Assembly (NCBI GenBank): GCA_022711315.1
Contig: JAKLFG010000022.1
Span: forward strand, 1-36,168
Origin: a bacterium
GTDB lineage: Bacteria > UBP6 > UBA1177 > JAKLFG01
DNA: 36,168 nt
Direction: 5' to 3'
The notes under the pieces are model-generated. The model saw only the letters and a program-made list of their open reading frames with translations. It did not search any database and was not told the origin of the DNA. Shown in pieces: positions 15,461 through 24,018 of this stretch. Position numbers and translations under genes: made by a program. Every line of letters begins with the position of its first letter. The first letter of the stretch is position 1.

Positions 15461-15550
15461 ATCAAGCGCCCCGACGAAACGCTTGCCGCGCGCAAACCGG
15501 TGCTCCGGCACGAAAAATCGTAGGGGAGCAATTCATTGCGCCCTGCCTAG
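15461..15550 (+). repeat. gcvPB 3'-end direct repeat, right copy (gene remnant)
   Basis: This encodes IKRPDETLAARKPVLRHEKS followed by TAG and the palindrome, matching the end of GcvPB. It has no start, promoter or upstream gcvPB sequence, so it is a displaced gene end and not a gene. Identity to the left copy is about 84%. Confidence 0.85.
15521..15543. repeat. Palindromic gene-end repeat, copy C
   Basis: TAGGGGAGCAAT-TC-ATTGCGCCC, same layout as copy B with one mismatch in the stem. It is part of the right direct repeat. Confidence 0.7.
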
Positions 15551-15568
15551 GCGACATCTTTTTTATTC

Positions 15569-15591
15569 GGGCGCGATGAATCGCGCCCCTA
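15569..15591. repeat. Palindromic gene-end repeat, copy D (inverted)
   Basis: The reverse complement reads TAGGGGCGCGAT-TC-ATCGCGCCC, with a perfect 9-bp stem. It lies just downstream of the GGDEF-EAL gene and faces copies B and C. Confidence 0.75.
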
Positions 15592-15609
15592 CATCTAGGG
15601 AGAGGCGAA

Positions 15610-17598
15610 TTACGACATGATCACCTGCGGCTGGAGTTTCTTCTCGAACTCCTCCGCGGAGAGCGGTTTGCTGAAGAAGTAGCCTTGGAACTGGTCGCAC
15701 CCCTGCAGGACGAGGAATTCCAACTGCTCGGGGCGTTCGACCCCTTCGGCGACCACCTTGAAGCCGAGGTTGTGCGCCAGTTTGATGAGCGAGACGACGA
15801 TGGTCACCGACCGTTTGTCCTGCGGGATGTTGTCGATGAAACTCTTGTCTATCTTGAGCGTGTCGATGGGGTAATCCCTGAGCCGCGAGAGCGCCGAGTA
15901 CCCGGTGCCGAAGTCGTCTATCGAGAGCGTGATGCCCATATCGTGCAGTTGCGCGAGTTTCACGATGGCGTCCTGCTCGTTGCGCGCGATGCCGCTTTCG
16001 GTTATCTCAAGTTCGAGCCACATCGGATCGAGCCCGCTTTTATGTATCGTGTTCTCGATGGAACGGACGAGGTCGGGATGGCGGAACTCGAACGGCGAGA
16101 GGTTGACCGACACCTTCTTGGGGACGAGCCCCTGTTCCTGCCAGTCGCGGTTCTGACGGCAGGCGCGGTACAGCACCCGTTCGCCGATGTCGAGTATGAT
16201 GCCGTTCTGTTCGGCGAGCGGTATGAAGCGGTCGGGCATGATGAGCCCGGTCGGGGCGTGCCAGCGGATGAGCGCCTCCATGCCAAGCAGGTAGCCGTAA
16301 CGGTCCACCTTGGGCTGGAAGAAGGGGACGAACTGGTCCTGCGACACTGCGGTGCGGAGCATCCGTTCAAGATTGATGCGTTCGGTCATGTCGGTGTTGA
16401 GTTGCGCGTCGAAGAACCGGTGGGCGCCGCCGCCCGTATCCTTGACCGCGAACATCGCCGTCTCGGAATTCTTCAGCAGATCCTCGGGCGACTTGGCGTC
16501 GTGGGGGAAGAAACAGAGCCCGATGCTCGCCGATATGCGGATCTCCTGCCCGACGACCTGGAACGGCCGCTCGATGGTCTCCCAGAGTTTGGCGAGCACG
16601 GCGAGCACATCCTCGACCCGCGCGAGATCGGAAAGCAGGAGCATGAAGCGGTCGTCGCCGGTGCGGCCGATGACATCGTTGTCGCGTACGAGCGTCCGGA
16701 GCCGCTCGGTGAAGGCGACGAGCACCGCGTCGCCGCCGGACGGGCCGTATATGCTGTTGATGTGCTTGAATTTGTCTATGCCGACCGAGGCGATCGAAAA
16801 GACCTGCCCGCGATTGCGCGCCCGCATGATCTCGACGCTGACCCGTTGCATGAACGCCTCGCGGTTCGGCAGGGTGGTGAGCCGGTCATGCGAGATGTAG
16901 AAGGCCGCCTTGCGCTCGGTCTCGGAGAGCGATTCCTGTATCCGGGCGCTCCGCAGTATCTCCTCCTCGAGCCGCCGTTCCTTCTCGGCGATCATCCGGC
17001 GCGAATCGCGTTCGAGCACGATGATCTGGGCGAGTCCCTTGGTCAGCAGGCCGAAGCAGGCGGTGATGATGATGTCGAGGAACAGGAACACGATGCCGTA
17101 CAGTATCCACTGGTCGATCGATCCGACGCCGAACCGGGTCAGGTCGAGGTCCATCGAGGCGAAATGGTAGGAAAGCAGGATGAACAGCAGGATGTTCGCC
17201 ATGATCGCCGACAGCGCGGCACGGAAACTCACGAGCGTCGCGACGAGCGGCGGGAACGAGAAGAGGAACAGATAGCCGATCAGCGGCGAACTCTGGTAGA
17301 AAACGCTGGAGAAGAAGACGAGCAGGGCGATGGTCATGCGGGTGCGGACGCCGAGCCGCTTCAACCCCATGACCCCCATGACGAGCAGGTAGGCCGACAC
17401 CGCGAGGAGCGGGTAGAGATACCGTTCCTCGGCGAACGCGCTGTGCAGGGTGCCGGCGCAGGCGGCGAGACCCACGACCCAGGTGAGCGGATAGATGACG
17501 GTGAACAGTTGCTCGCGCCAGCGGTCGAGGTCTATCTCGGGATCGTAGCGGCTTACCTCGATGAGGTGCTTCCCGAACTCGATGAACCGCCCGATCAT
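15610..17598 (-). CDS. Membrane GGDEF-EAL protein, probable c-di-GMP phosphodiesterase
   Basis: A 662-residue cyclic-di-GMP protein. About five or six membrane segments occupy residues 33-185, followed by a short coiled stretch (195-230). The GGDEF domain (about 235-395) has a degenerate signature: RTGDDRF at 312-318, where the canonical motif is GGDEF. The essential Glu is therefore Arg, and cyclase activity is unlikely. The EAL domain (about 405-655) keeps EAL (441-443), NLSPFEF, the Glu in LELEITES, DDFGTGYSAL (561-570), KIDKSFI and the Glu in VVAEGVE, so phosphodiesterase activity is likely. The GDD domain may sense GTP, as in other such hybrids. Its ATG overlaps the purB stop (ATGA), implying coupled translation with a housekeeping gene. 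Confidence 0.92.
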   Translation of the reverse strand: MIGRFIEFGKHLIEVSRYDPEIDLDRWREQLFTVIYPLTWVVGLAACAGTLHSAFAEERYLYPLLAVSAYLLVMGVMGLKRLGVRTRMTIALLVFFSSVFYQSSPLIGYLFLFSFPPLVATLVSFRAALSAIMANILLFILLSYHFASMDLDLTRFGVGSIDQWILYGIVFLFLDIIITACFGLLTKGLAQIIVLERDSRRMIAEKERRLEEEILRSARIQESLSETERKAAFYISHDRLTTLPNREAFMQRVSVEIMRARNRGQVFSIASVGIDKFKHINSIYGPSGGDAVLVAFTERLRTLVRDNDVIGRTGDDRFMLLLSDLARVEDVLAVLAKLWETIERPFQVVGQEIRISASIGLCFFPHDAKSPEDLLKNSETAMFAVKDTGGGAHRFFDAQLNTDMTERINLERMLRTAVSQDQFVPFFQPKVDRYGYLLGMEALIRWHAPTGLIMPDRFIPLAEQNGIILDIGERVLYRACRQNRDWQEQGLVPKKVSVNLSPFEFRHPDLVRSIENTIHKSGLDPMWLELEITESGIARNEQDAIVKLAQLHDMGITLSIDDFGTGYSALSRLRDYPIDTLKIDKSFIDNIPQDKRSVTIVVSLIKLAHNLGFKVVAEGVERPEQLEFLVLQGCDQFQGYFFSKPLSAEEFEKKLQPQVIMS

Positions 17599-18968
17599 GG
17601 GTTCCCCCGCCCGGCGAGGTACCGGTCGGTGAGCGCCGTCGCGAGGCCGGTGTAGTCGGCGGCGGTCAGCGCCCGCAGGCGCTTCCGCTCCTTTTCCGGT
17701 ATCTTGGCGAGCGTGTCGATGAAGGCCGCGAGCGTCTCGCGGGACACCCGTTCGCCGCGCGTCAGTTCCTTGAGCCGCTCGTAGGGCCGCTCCTCGCCGT
17801 ACCCCCGCATCACCGTCTGTATCGCCTCGGCGAGCAGTTCAGGGTTCGCGTCGAGGTCGCGACGCAGGGCCGGCTCGTCCAGTTCCAGTTTACCAAGCCC
17901 CTTCAGGGTGCTTTTCAGCGCGATGAGCAGGTGGCCGAACAGCGCGCCGAGGTCGCGCAGGACCGTGCTGTCGGTAAGATCGCGCTGGAAGCGGCTCACG
18001 AGCAGTTTCGACGAAAGATGCTCCATCAGCGCGGCGGCGACGCCGCAGTTCCCCTCGCTGTTCTCGAAGTCTATCGGGTTGACCTTGTGCGGCATCGTGG
18101 AGGAGCCGACCTCGCCGGCGACGGGCCGCTGGCGGAAATAGCCGAGAGAGATGTACCCCCAGAGATCGCGGTCGAGATCGATCACCGTCCGCGCGGCGCG
18201 GAGGAGTATCTGCAGGAGTTCGGCGATGTGGTGGTAAGGATTTATCTGGGTCGTGTAGAGGAGCGGCGTCACGCCGAGTCTTTCGTGCAGGAACCGTTCG
18301 GAAGCGGCGATCCAGTCGACCTGCGGCAGGGCGATGGCGTGGGCGTTGAAATTGCCGGTCGCGCCGTTCAGTTTCGCCTCGGGGCGCCAGTCGCACAGTT
18401 TCGCGATCTCGCGGTCGAGCCGGGAGGCGAACACGACCAGTTCCTTGCCGACGGTGGTCGGGCTCGCCGGCTGGCCGTGGGTGCGGGCCATCATCGGCGC
18501 CGCCCGCCATTGTTTCGCGTACCGGGCGAGCGTGTCGCGGAGTTCCCCGAGTTGTTTCAGCATCGCGTCGCGGCCGTCGCGGAGCATCAGGGCGTAGGCG
18601 GTGTTGTTGATATCCTCCGAGGTGCAGGCGAAGTGGGTCCACTCGCCGAGTCGCGCGAGTCCCGCCGCGGCGAGTTGTTCCTTCACGAAGTATTCCACCG
18701 CCTTCACATCGTGGTTGGTCCTCTGCTCGTACTCTTTGACGAGTTTCGCCGCCTCGAGGTTGCACCCCGCCGCGACCTGCCGGATCGCCTCGATATCGCC
18801 GGCGGTCGCCGGGGCGAGTTTCAGATCGCCGAGCAGGAACTCGAGCCAGAGCGTCTCGACAAGCACGCGCCGCCGTATCAGTCCGTATTCGGAAAAGATG
18901 TCGCGAAGTTCCTCGACCTGTTTCGCATAGCGACCGTCGAGGACCGAAAGGGCGCGGAGTTCCTGCAT
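17595..18968 (-). CDS. purB: Adenylosuccinate lyase
   Basis: A 457-residue fumarase-superfamily enzyme. It cleaves SAICAR and adenylosuccinate in purine synthesis, releasing fumarate. The signature loop GSSTMPHKVNPIDFE, with its catalytic Ser, is intact. RTHGQPASPTTVGKE carries the catalytic His, and TSEDINNTAYALML is typical of PurB of the E. coli type (456 residues). The start is set by GAGGT and a promoter upstream. Its stop overlaps the next gene's ATG by 4 bases. Confidence 0.96.
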   Translation of the reverse strand: MQELRALSVLDGRYAKQVEELRDIFSEYGLIRRRVLVETLWLEFLLGDLKLAPATAGDIEAIRQVAAGCNLEAAKLVKEYEQRTNHDVKAVEYFVKEQLAAAGLARLGEWTHFACTSEDINNTAYALMLRDGRDAMLKQLGELRDTLARYAKQWRAAPMMARTHGQPASPTTVGKELVVFASRLDREIAKLCDWRPEAKLNGATGNFNAHAIALPQVDWIAASERFLHERLGVTPLLYTTQINPYHHIAELLQILLRAARTVIDLDRDLWGYISLGYFRQRPVAGEVGSSTMPHKVNPIDFENSEGNCGVAAALMEHLSSKLLVSRFQRDLTDSTVLRDLGALFGHLLIALKSTLKGLGKLELDEPALRRDLDANPELLAEAIQTVMRGYGEERPYERLKELTRGERVSRETLAAFIDTLAKIPEKERKRLRALTAADYTGLATALTDRYLAGRGNP

Positions 18969-18992
18969 GCCATACCTCGGTCAGACTGGCGC

Positions 18993-19020
18993 ATGATAAC
19001 ATAAAAAGAGGAAAAGTCCA
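18993..19020 (-). promoter_or_regulatory. Promoter of purB and the GGDEF-EAL gene
   Basis: Minus-strand TGGACT (19020-19015), a 16-base spacer and TATCAT (18998-18993). The -35 is weak and the -10 good. It is divergent from the tRNA promoter 22 bases away. Confidence 0.5.
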
Positions 19021-19042
19021 CCCGCGCGCGATAAAAAATAAG

Positions 19043-19070
19043 TTGACAAAACGGCGTTCTCCGGTAACAA
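19043..19070 (+). promoter_or_regulatory. Promoter of the tRNA-Val/tRNA-Asp unit
   Basis: TTGACA (19043-19048), a 16-base spacer and TAACAA (19065-19070), about 15 bases before tRNA-Val. Confidence 0.65.
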
Positions 19071-19084
19071 TGGCGCCGTTGGTC

Positions 19085-19160
19085 GGGTGCTTAGCTCAGC
19101 TGGTAGAGCATCGGTTTTACACGCCGGTGGTCATAGGTTCGAGTCCTGTAGCACCCACCA
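19085..19160 (+). tRNA. tRNA-Val (TAC)
   Basis: A 76-base cloverleaf with encoded CCA. Acceptor GGGTGCT/AGCACCC; anticodon loop TTTACAC (anticodon TAC); T loop TTCGAGT. Confidence 0.95.
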
Positions 19161-19176
19161 TTTGGTTCTTTGAGGC

Positions 19177-19253
19177 GCGGTCGTAGTTAAGTTGGTTATA
19201 ACGCCGGCCTGTCACGTCGGAGGCCGCCGGTTCAAGTCCGGTCGACCGCGCCA
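19177..19253 (+). tRNA. tRNA-Asp (GTC)
   Basis: A 77-base cloverleaf with encoded CCA. Acceptor GCGGTCG/CGACCGC with discriminator G; anticodon stem CCGGC/GTCGG with loop CTGTCAC (anticodon GTC). It lies 16 bases after tRNA-Val and is followed by a T-rich stretch. Confidence 0.95.
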
Positions 19254-19281
19254 TTTTTCTTTTTCCCCGCAAGACCAAAAG

Positions 19282-19310
19282 TTGACTTTGCTCTCCCCGT
19301 ACGATATTTT
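19282..19310 (+). promoter_or_regulatory. Promoter of the PP2C-lytic transglycosylase unit
   Basis: TTGACT (19282-19287), a 17-base spacer and TATTTT (19305-19310), 24 bases before the ATG. Confidence 0.55.
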
Positions 19311-19334
19311 TCCGGGCACGAAAAGGGAGCGTAT

Positions 19335-20582
19335 ATGCACTTCGTCTCCTCCTGCATCACCGACATAGGTCGCCGGCGCTCCAACAACGAGGACTGGCTG
19401 CTCGAGTGGCCCGACCGGGGGCTCTATGTGGTCGCCGACGGCATGGGCGGCGGCAAGCACGGCGAGGTGGCCTCTCATCTGGCGGTCGAGGCGGTCGAAC
19501 AGTTCCTCACCGAACACTTCCCGGTCGTGCAGTCGTTCCGCCTGACCCGGAGCGAGGAGAACCGCCGGCAGGTCATGGATCTCGTCGCCGGGGCGGTCCG
19601 CCACGCCAACACGGCGGTGTACGAGGAAGCGAAAAAAAGCCGGAGCGCCGGCAAGATGGGGACCACGCTGACGGGCCTGCTCCTTGTCGATACGGAGGGG
19701 TTCCTGTTCCATGTGGGCGACTCGCGGCTTTATCTCATCCGCAACGCGATGACGATACAACTCTCCGCCGATCACACCATGCAACGCGACTATCAGGAGA
19801 CCTATGGCGCCGTGCGCGGGATGGACGCCGGTCTTTCGAACACGCTGACCCGCGCCGTCGGGCTCGCATCGTCGGTCGAGGTCGATGTCCGCGCCATCGA
19901 TGTCCGCGTCAACGACAAACTGCTGCTGTGCACCGACGGGGTGCATCGCTATATCTCGCCCGGCCGTATCGAGGAGATCGCGCATCACCTCTCGGTGCCG
20001 GGGGTCGACGCCGCCGAGGAACGGCGGTTCCTCGACAGCGAGGTGAAGCGGCTCACCGACGAGGTCCACGCGGCGGGGGCCGAGGACAACCTTTCCATCA
20101 TACTCGTCGCGGCGCGAGAGGCCGAGCCGGAGACGGCGGTCGCGGAGCGGTTCCTCGATCTGTTCAGCGTCGCGCGGGCGTTGCCGCTCTTTGCCCGGTT
20201 CGAGGACGCGCAGATAGAGCGGGTGGTCCACGCCGCCGAGGTGCGCACCCTCAAGAAGTACGACATCATCCAGTTCCCGCTCAACCCCGAGGGGGAACTG
20301 CTCGTCATGCTCGAAGGGCAGGTGTCGGTGCTGCGCCGGTCGCGCCAGATAGAGAGCGTGGCTACCGGCAGCATACTCGGCGAGGTGGTGTTCTTCGCCC
20401 AGCGTCCGGTCAACTACACGCTGTTCGTCGACCGCGACTCGACCTTTCTCGTCCTGCGCCGGCCGCTCATAGAGTCACTCGTCAGGGACGATCCGCGCAC
20501 CGCGGTGCTCCTCCTGTGGGAGGTCTGTCAGGTGATGGCGGGCCATATCCTCACCTCCGTGTCGCACATCGAGATACCATGA
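19335..20582 (+). CDS. PP2C-type Ser/Thr phosphatase with C-terminal cyclic nucleotide-binding-like domain
   Basis: A 415-residue two-domain signalling protein. Residues 1-260 form a PPM/PP2C phosphatase with all metal motifs: NNEDWLLE, VADGMGGGKHGEVAS, MGTTLTGLL, GDSRLYL, CTDGVHRYIS and EDNLSIILV. Residues about 280-415 resemble a cyclic nucleotide-binding domain (LPLFARFEDAQIERV, GEVVFFAQRPVNYTL). The Arg/Ala phosphate-cassette signature is not canonical, so ligand binding is doubtful. It probably dephosphorylates Hanks-type kinase targets in the cytoplasm. AAGGGAG precedes the ATG. Its TGA overlaps the next ATG (ATGA) of a lytic transglycosylase gene, hinting at regulation of wall remodelling, which is inference. 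Confidence 0.92.
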   Translation: MHFVSSCITDIGRRRSNNEDWLLEWPDRGLYVVADGMGGGKHGEVASHLAVEAVEQFLTEHFPVVQSFRLTRSEENRRQVMDLVAGAVRHANTAVYEEAKKSRSAGKMGTTLTGLLLVDTEGFLFHVGDSRLYLIRNAMTIQLSADHTMQRDYQETYGAVRGMDAGLSNTLTRAVGLASSVEVDVRAIDVRVNDKLLLCTDGVHRYISPGRIEEIAHHLSVPGVDAAEERRFLDSEVKRLTDEVHAAGAEDNLSIILVAAREAEPETAVAERFLDLFSVARALPLFARFEDAQIERVVHAAEVRTLKKYDIIQFPLNPEGELLVMLEGQVSVLRRSRQIESVATGSILGEVVFFAQRPVNYTLFVDRDSTFLVLRRPLIESLVRDDPRTAVLLLWEVCQVMAGHILTSVSHIEIP

Positions 20583-22749
20583 CCGTGCTGCTCGCCGCCC
20601 TGCTGTCGCTTTCGCTCGAACTTCCGTCCCGCGACGCGCCCGGCAGCCCGCTTACCGGCTTCCTGACGATGTATCGCACGATGGAGGATACGGACCGCGA
20701 GTCGTTCTGCGCGAGCGGCGACACGCAGAGTTGCCTGACCCTCGCGGCGCGGCGCATCCTCGACGATACGACCCCGTTGGAGGATATCTACGGCGAACTG
20801 TCGGGGTCGCCGCTCCGCGCCCCCGACAGTTCGCCCCCCGCATCCTTGTGAGCGAGGAGGCCAAGTCGTCGCGGGCCGTCGCGGTGTACCTGCTGGTATC
20901 GAACCGCTGGCGGCAGATGGACCCCGGCATGATACGCGACCTTATCGGCGATATCGGCGAGCCCTATTTCTCGCGGTTGCACCCGCTGTATCTGCGGCGC
21001 CTCGCCGAGGCGGGGCGCATGGCGGAGTTCCTGCGGGAATTCCGCATGACCGAGAACGAGCAGGTCCTGCGTATCTATGTGCGCGAACTCGTGAAACGCG
21101 ATCCGGAGGAGGCGTTCGTATTCCTCAAGGGGGTGCGCGGCAAACTCTCGGAGGGACTCGAGGAGGAGATAGACGGCCTGTTCACCGCCGCGTGGTCCGG
21201 CAAAAAGGAGACCCGGCGCGACTACCAGTTGTGGCGCATGTATGTCAACTACCGCGCCTTCCGGTACGACCGGTGCCTGCGCATAGGGAAACAGTTCCCG
21301 AGGAGCGATGCGGTCAAGGACGCGACCGACTGGCGCGCCGGTCTGTTGCGGGCGATGTCGCATACCCGGAAAAGGGACCATCAGGACGCGATAGAGATAT
21401 ACCGGAACCTCGAGGATCGTATGAGCGCCTTCGACCTGCTCGAGGAGGACATCGCCGACCTGTACCGCTGGAGCGGCTACTCGTACGCCGCGCTCGGGAA
21501 GAACCCCGAGGCGATCGCCGCCTACCTGACCGGTTACGGGCGGCTTGCCGCGTCCGACAGGGGCGATTCGTTCCTGTACCACGCCGCCGACATGGAACGG
21601 CTCACCGAGAACTGGCCGCGCGCCGAGGAGTTGTACCTGCGTATCCTCGCCGAATATCCCCTGTCGACCCACCGGAGCACCGTCGAGTTCCTCGTGTTCT
21701 GGATACGCTATCTGCAGAAGCGCTACGACGAGGCGACCGCCGCGCTCGCGGGCATCCTGCAGAGTTCGCTCCGCAACAGTTACGACGCCCAGCGGGCCCG
21801 GTACTGGCAGGGACGCATCGACGAGAAGAACGACCGGGACCCCGAGGCGATAGTGGCGTTCTGCGACATCGCGCGCGAACAGCCGCTCTCCTACTACGGC
21901 ATGCTCGCGGCGTCGCGGCTTCGCGTGAAGAACATCGGGTGCGACATCCCCTCGAATACGCGGGCTTCGGCCTTCCCGATACGGAGTGGCCATCGGTTCC
22001 TGCCCGAGATGCAGTGGGTGACCGCGCTGTGGGCCGCCGGTCAGCCGGCGGCGGCGGCGGGGCTTTTGTACCTTGCGCAGGGGACGGTGACGGGCGCCGG
22101 AGCGCCGGAGGATCGGTTGCTCGCCGCCCATCTGGCGCAGGAACTGTCGCTGTTCGGGCTTGCGGGCATGTTCGCGCGGTCGCTGCCGACCGACTACCAG
22201 TTCTCCGGCGATATAGCGAAGATACAGTACCCGGTCGGGTACGAACGGGAGATCGTGCCGCACGCGGCGTTGTACCGGGTGCCGCTCCTGTTCGTCGCGG
22301 CGCTCGCGCGGCAGGAGAGTAACTTCGAGACGGGTGCGATGTCGGTGTCGAACGCGGTCGGGCTCCTGCAACTCCTGCCCGGTACGGCGAATCTGCTCGC
22401 GAAGGAGGAAGGGTACGGCGGGCAGGTGACGAACGACCTGCTGAAAAAGCCGTTCACCAACGCGCGGTTCGGCGTCAAGTTCCTTGGCGGCCTGCTGAAA
22501 CGCTATCAGGGTAACATGGCGCTCGCGGCGGCCGCCTACAACGCCGGACCGGGTAAGGCCGACCGCTGGCTCAAGCGGATGAGCGACATGGACCTCGACG
22601 AACTCATAGAGAACATCCCGATATTCCAGACGCGCAACTATGTGAAGAAGGTGCTGTCCAACTACGCCGCCTACCACTATCTTTACGAGGGGACGGTGTA
22701 CGATTCGCTGGAGTTCTCTTTGCCGGGAAAGCCGGTGTCGCAGAAGTAA
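20579..22749 (+). CDS. Lytic murein transglycosylase (Slt family), frameshifted near the N-terminus
   Basis: The coding information runs through two frames. From ATG 20579 (ATGA overlap with the phosphatase), about 83 codons encode a signal peptide (MTVLLAALLSLSLELP) and an N-terminal segment, ending at a TGA at 20849-20851. The body continues in another frame up to the TAA at 22749. Adding one base to the C5 run (20820-20824) or C6 run (20834-20839) joins them smoothly (...SPLRAPRQFAPRILVSEE...). The body has a long alpha-helical superhelix, then a C-terminal SLT domain. The catalytic Glu is at nt 22315-22317 in LARQESNFE; GLLQLLPGTA and AAAYNAGPGKADRW follow. It cleaves peptidoglycan to 1,6-anhydro-muropeptides in the periplasm. 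An alternative internal start at 20731 would lack a signal peptide. Sequencing error, pseudogene or recoding cannot be distinguished here. Confidence 0.85.
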
Positions 22750-22752
22750 GAT

Positions 22753-24018
22753 CTAGAGCCGCGCAGTGACCGCCTCGGCATGGGCGGCGAGCCCTTCGGC
22801 CTGCGCGAGCGTCACCGCCGCCGGCCCGATCGCCTTCAACCCGTCGGGGGTCACCGACAGCGTCGTCACCACCTTGAGAAAATTGAGCACCGACAGCCCG
22901 CCGGTGTAGCGCGCCGCGCCGCCGGTCGGCAGGGTGTGGTTCGGTCCCGCCGCGTAGTCGCCGAGCGCCTCGGCCGACCGCGCCCCGATGAAGAGGGCGC
23001 CGTAATCGGTAAGGCGCGGAACGAGTTTCTCGGCGTCGCGGATATCGAGTTCAAGGTGTTCGGGCGCCTTTTTATTCGCCACCGCCACCGCATCATCAAG
23101 CGAGTCGCACAGGACGATGAGTCCGTTGTCATTGATGCTCGGCCGCGCCGTCGCGGCGGTCGGGAGCGTCGCGAGCCGTTGCTCCACCTCGGCCGCCACC
23201 GCCTGCGAGAGTTTTTCCGAAACGGTCAGCAGTATCGCCGACGCGTCGGGGTCGTGTTCCGCCTGCGCCAACAGGTCGGCCGCCACTACGCGCGGATCAG
23301 CTGTGTCGTCGGCGATGACGAGCACCTCGGAGGGGCCCGCGATGAAGTCGATGCCGACCGCGCCGTAGACCTGTTTCTTGGCGGCGGCGACGAAGCGGTT
23401 CCCCGGCCCCGCGATCACCCGCACCGACCGGATGCTTTCGGTGCCGTAAGCCATCGCGGCGATCGCCTGTACCCCGCCGACGCGGTAGACCTCGGCGCAG
23501 CCCGCGATGAGCGCCGCGGCCCGGATCGCCGGGTGGACGGTGCCGTCGCGTCGCGGCGGCGTGAAGAGCGCGACCTCCTTCACCCCGGCCGCGAGCGCCG
23601 GGATGACCCCCATGAGGACCGAACTCGGCAGCGGGAAGCGGCCTCCCGGCGCGTAGATGCCGGCCCGCTCGACCGGGATGATCCGTTGGCCCGCGACGAC
23701 CCCCGGCATCGTCTCCATCGTCATATCGGCGATCCCTTCGCGTTGCGCCTTGGCGAACCGGCGGATGTTCCCGGCGGCCAGTTCAAGCGCGGCGCGCAGG
23801 TCGGGCCTTATCTCGGAAAGCGCCGCCTGCAGTTCGGCCTGAGGCAGCCGCAGGTCATCTATCTTCACCAGATCGAAGGTCTCAGTGTAGAACCGGACCG
23901 CCGCGTCGCCGCGCCGCTTCACATCGTCGATGATCGCGCGGACCGTCTCCGATTCGGCGATCTCGCGGTATTCGTAGAACGATGCCGGGATGTCGGCCGC
24001 CTTCACTATCTTCATCAT
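22753..24018 (-). CDS. hisD: Histidinol dehydrogenase
   Basis: A 421-residue zinc-dependent NAD enzyme that oxidises histidinol to histidine, the last pathway steps. ERAGIYAPGG, AGPGNRFVAAAKKQVYG, IAGPSEVLVIAD, the catalytic/zinc segment LLAQAEHDPDASAIL, and NHTLPTGGAARY are present. It is the last gene of the his operon and its ATG overlaps the hisA/IE stop (ATGA). It converges with the lytic transglycosylase gene, with only 3 bases between stop codons and no room for a separate terminator. Confidence 0.97.
   Translation of the reverse strand: MMKIVKAADIPASFYEYREIAESETVRAIIDDVKRRGDAAVRFYTETFDLVKIDDLRLPQAELQAALSEIRPDLRAALELAAGNIRRFAKAQREGIADMTMETMPGVVAGQRIIPVERAGIYAPGGRFPLPSSVLMGVIPALAAGVKEVALFTPPRRDGTVHPAIRAAALIAGCAEVYRVGGVQAIAAMAYGTESIRSVRVIAGPGNRFVAAAKKQVYGAVGIDFIAGPSEVLVIADDTADPRVVAADLLAQAEHDPDASAILLTVSEKLSQAVAAEVEQRLATLPTAATARPSINDNGLIVLCDSLDDAVAVANKKAPEHLELDIRDAEKLVPRLTDYGALFIGARSAEALGDYAAGPNHTLPTGGAARYTGGLSVLNFLKVVTTLSVTPDGLKAIGPAAVTLAQAEGLAAHAEAVTARL

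Noticed and set aside
15308..15523. Small 71-codon gene containing the gcvPB-like C-terminus
   Set aside because: Its first part is antisense to the lipoprotein start and promoter. Only the last 20 or so codons match GcvPB, so it is a displaced gene end.
15551..15609. Intrinsic terminator for the GGDEF-EAL gene
   Set aside because: The palindrome at 15569-15591 is a good hairpin, but in the minus-strand transcript it is followed by A residues, not U residues.
15685..17655. 656-codon plus-strand frame antisense to the GGDEF-EAL gene
   Set aside because: The minus strand shows complete GGDEF/EAL motifs. The plus frame is a GC-driven shadow rich in Arg, Glu, His and Asp, without recognisable domains.
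20820..20839. Programmed -1 ribosomal frameshift signal in the transglycosylase gene
   Set aside because: The C-runs are not a classical X-XXY-YYZ slippery heptamer with A/T slippage, and no clear downstream pseudoknot was seen. A missing base is simpler.
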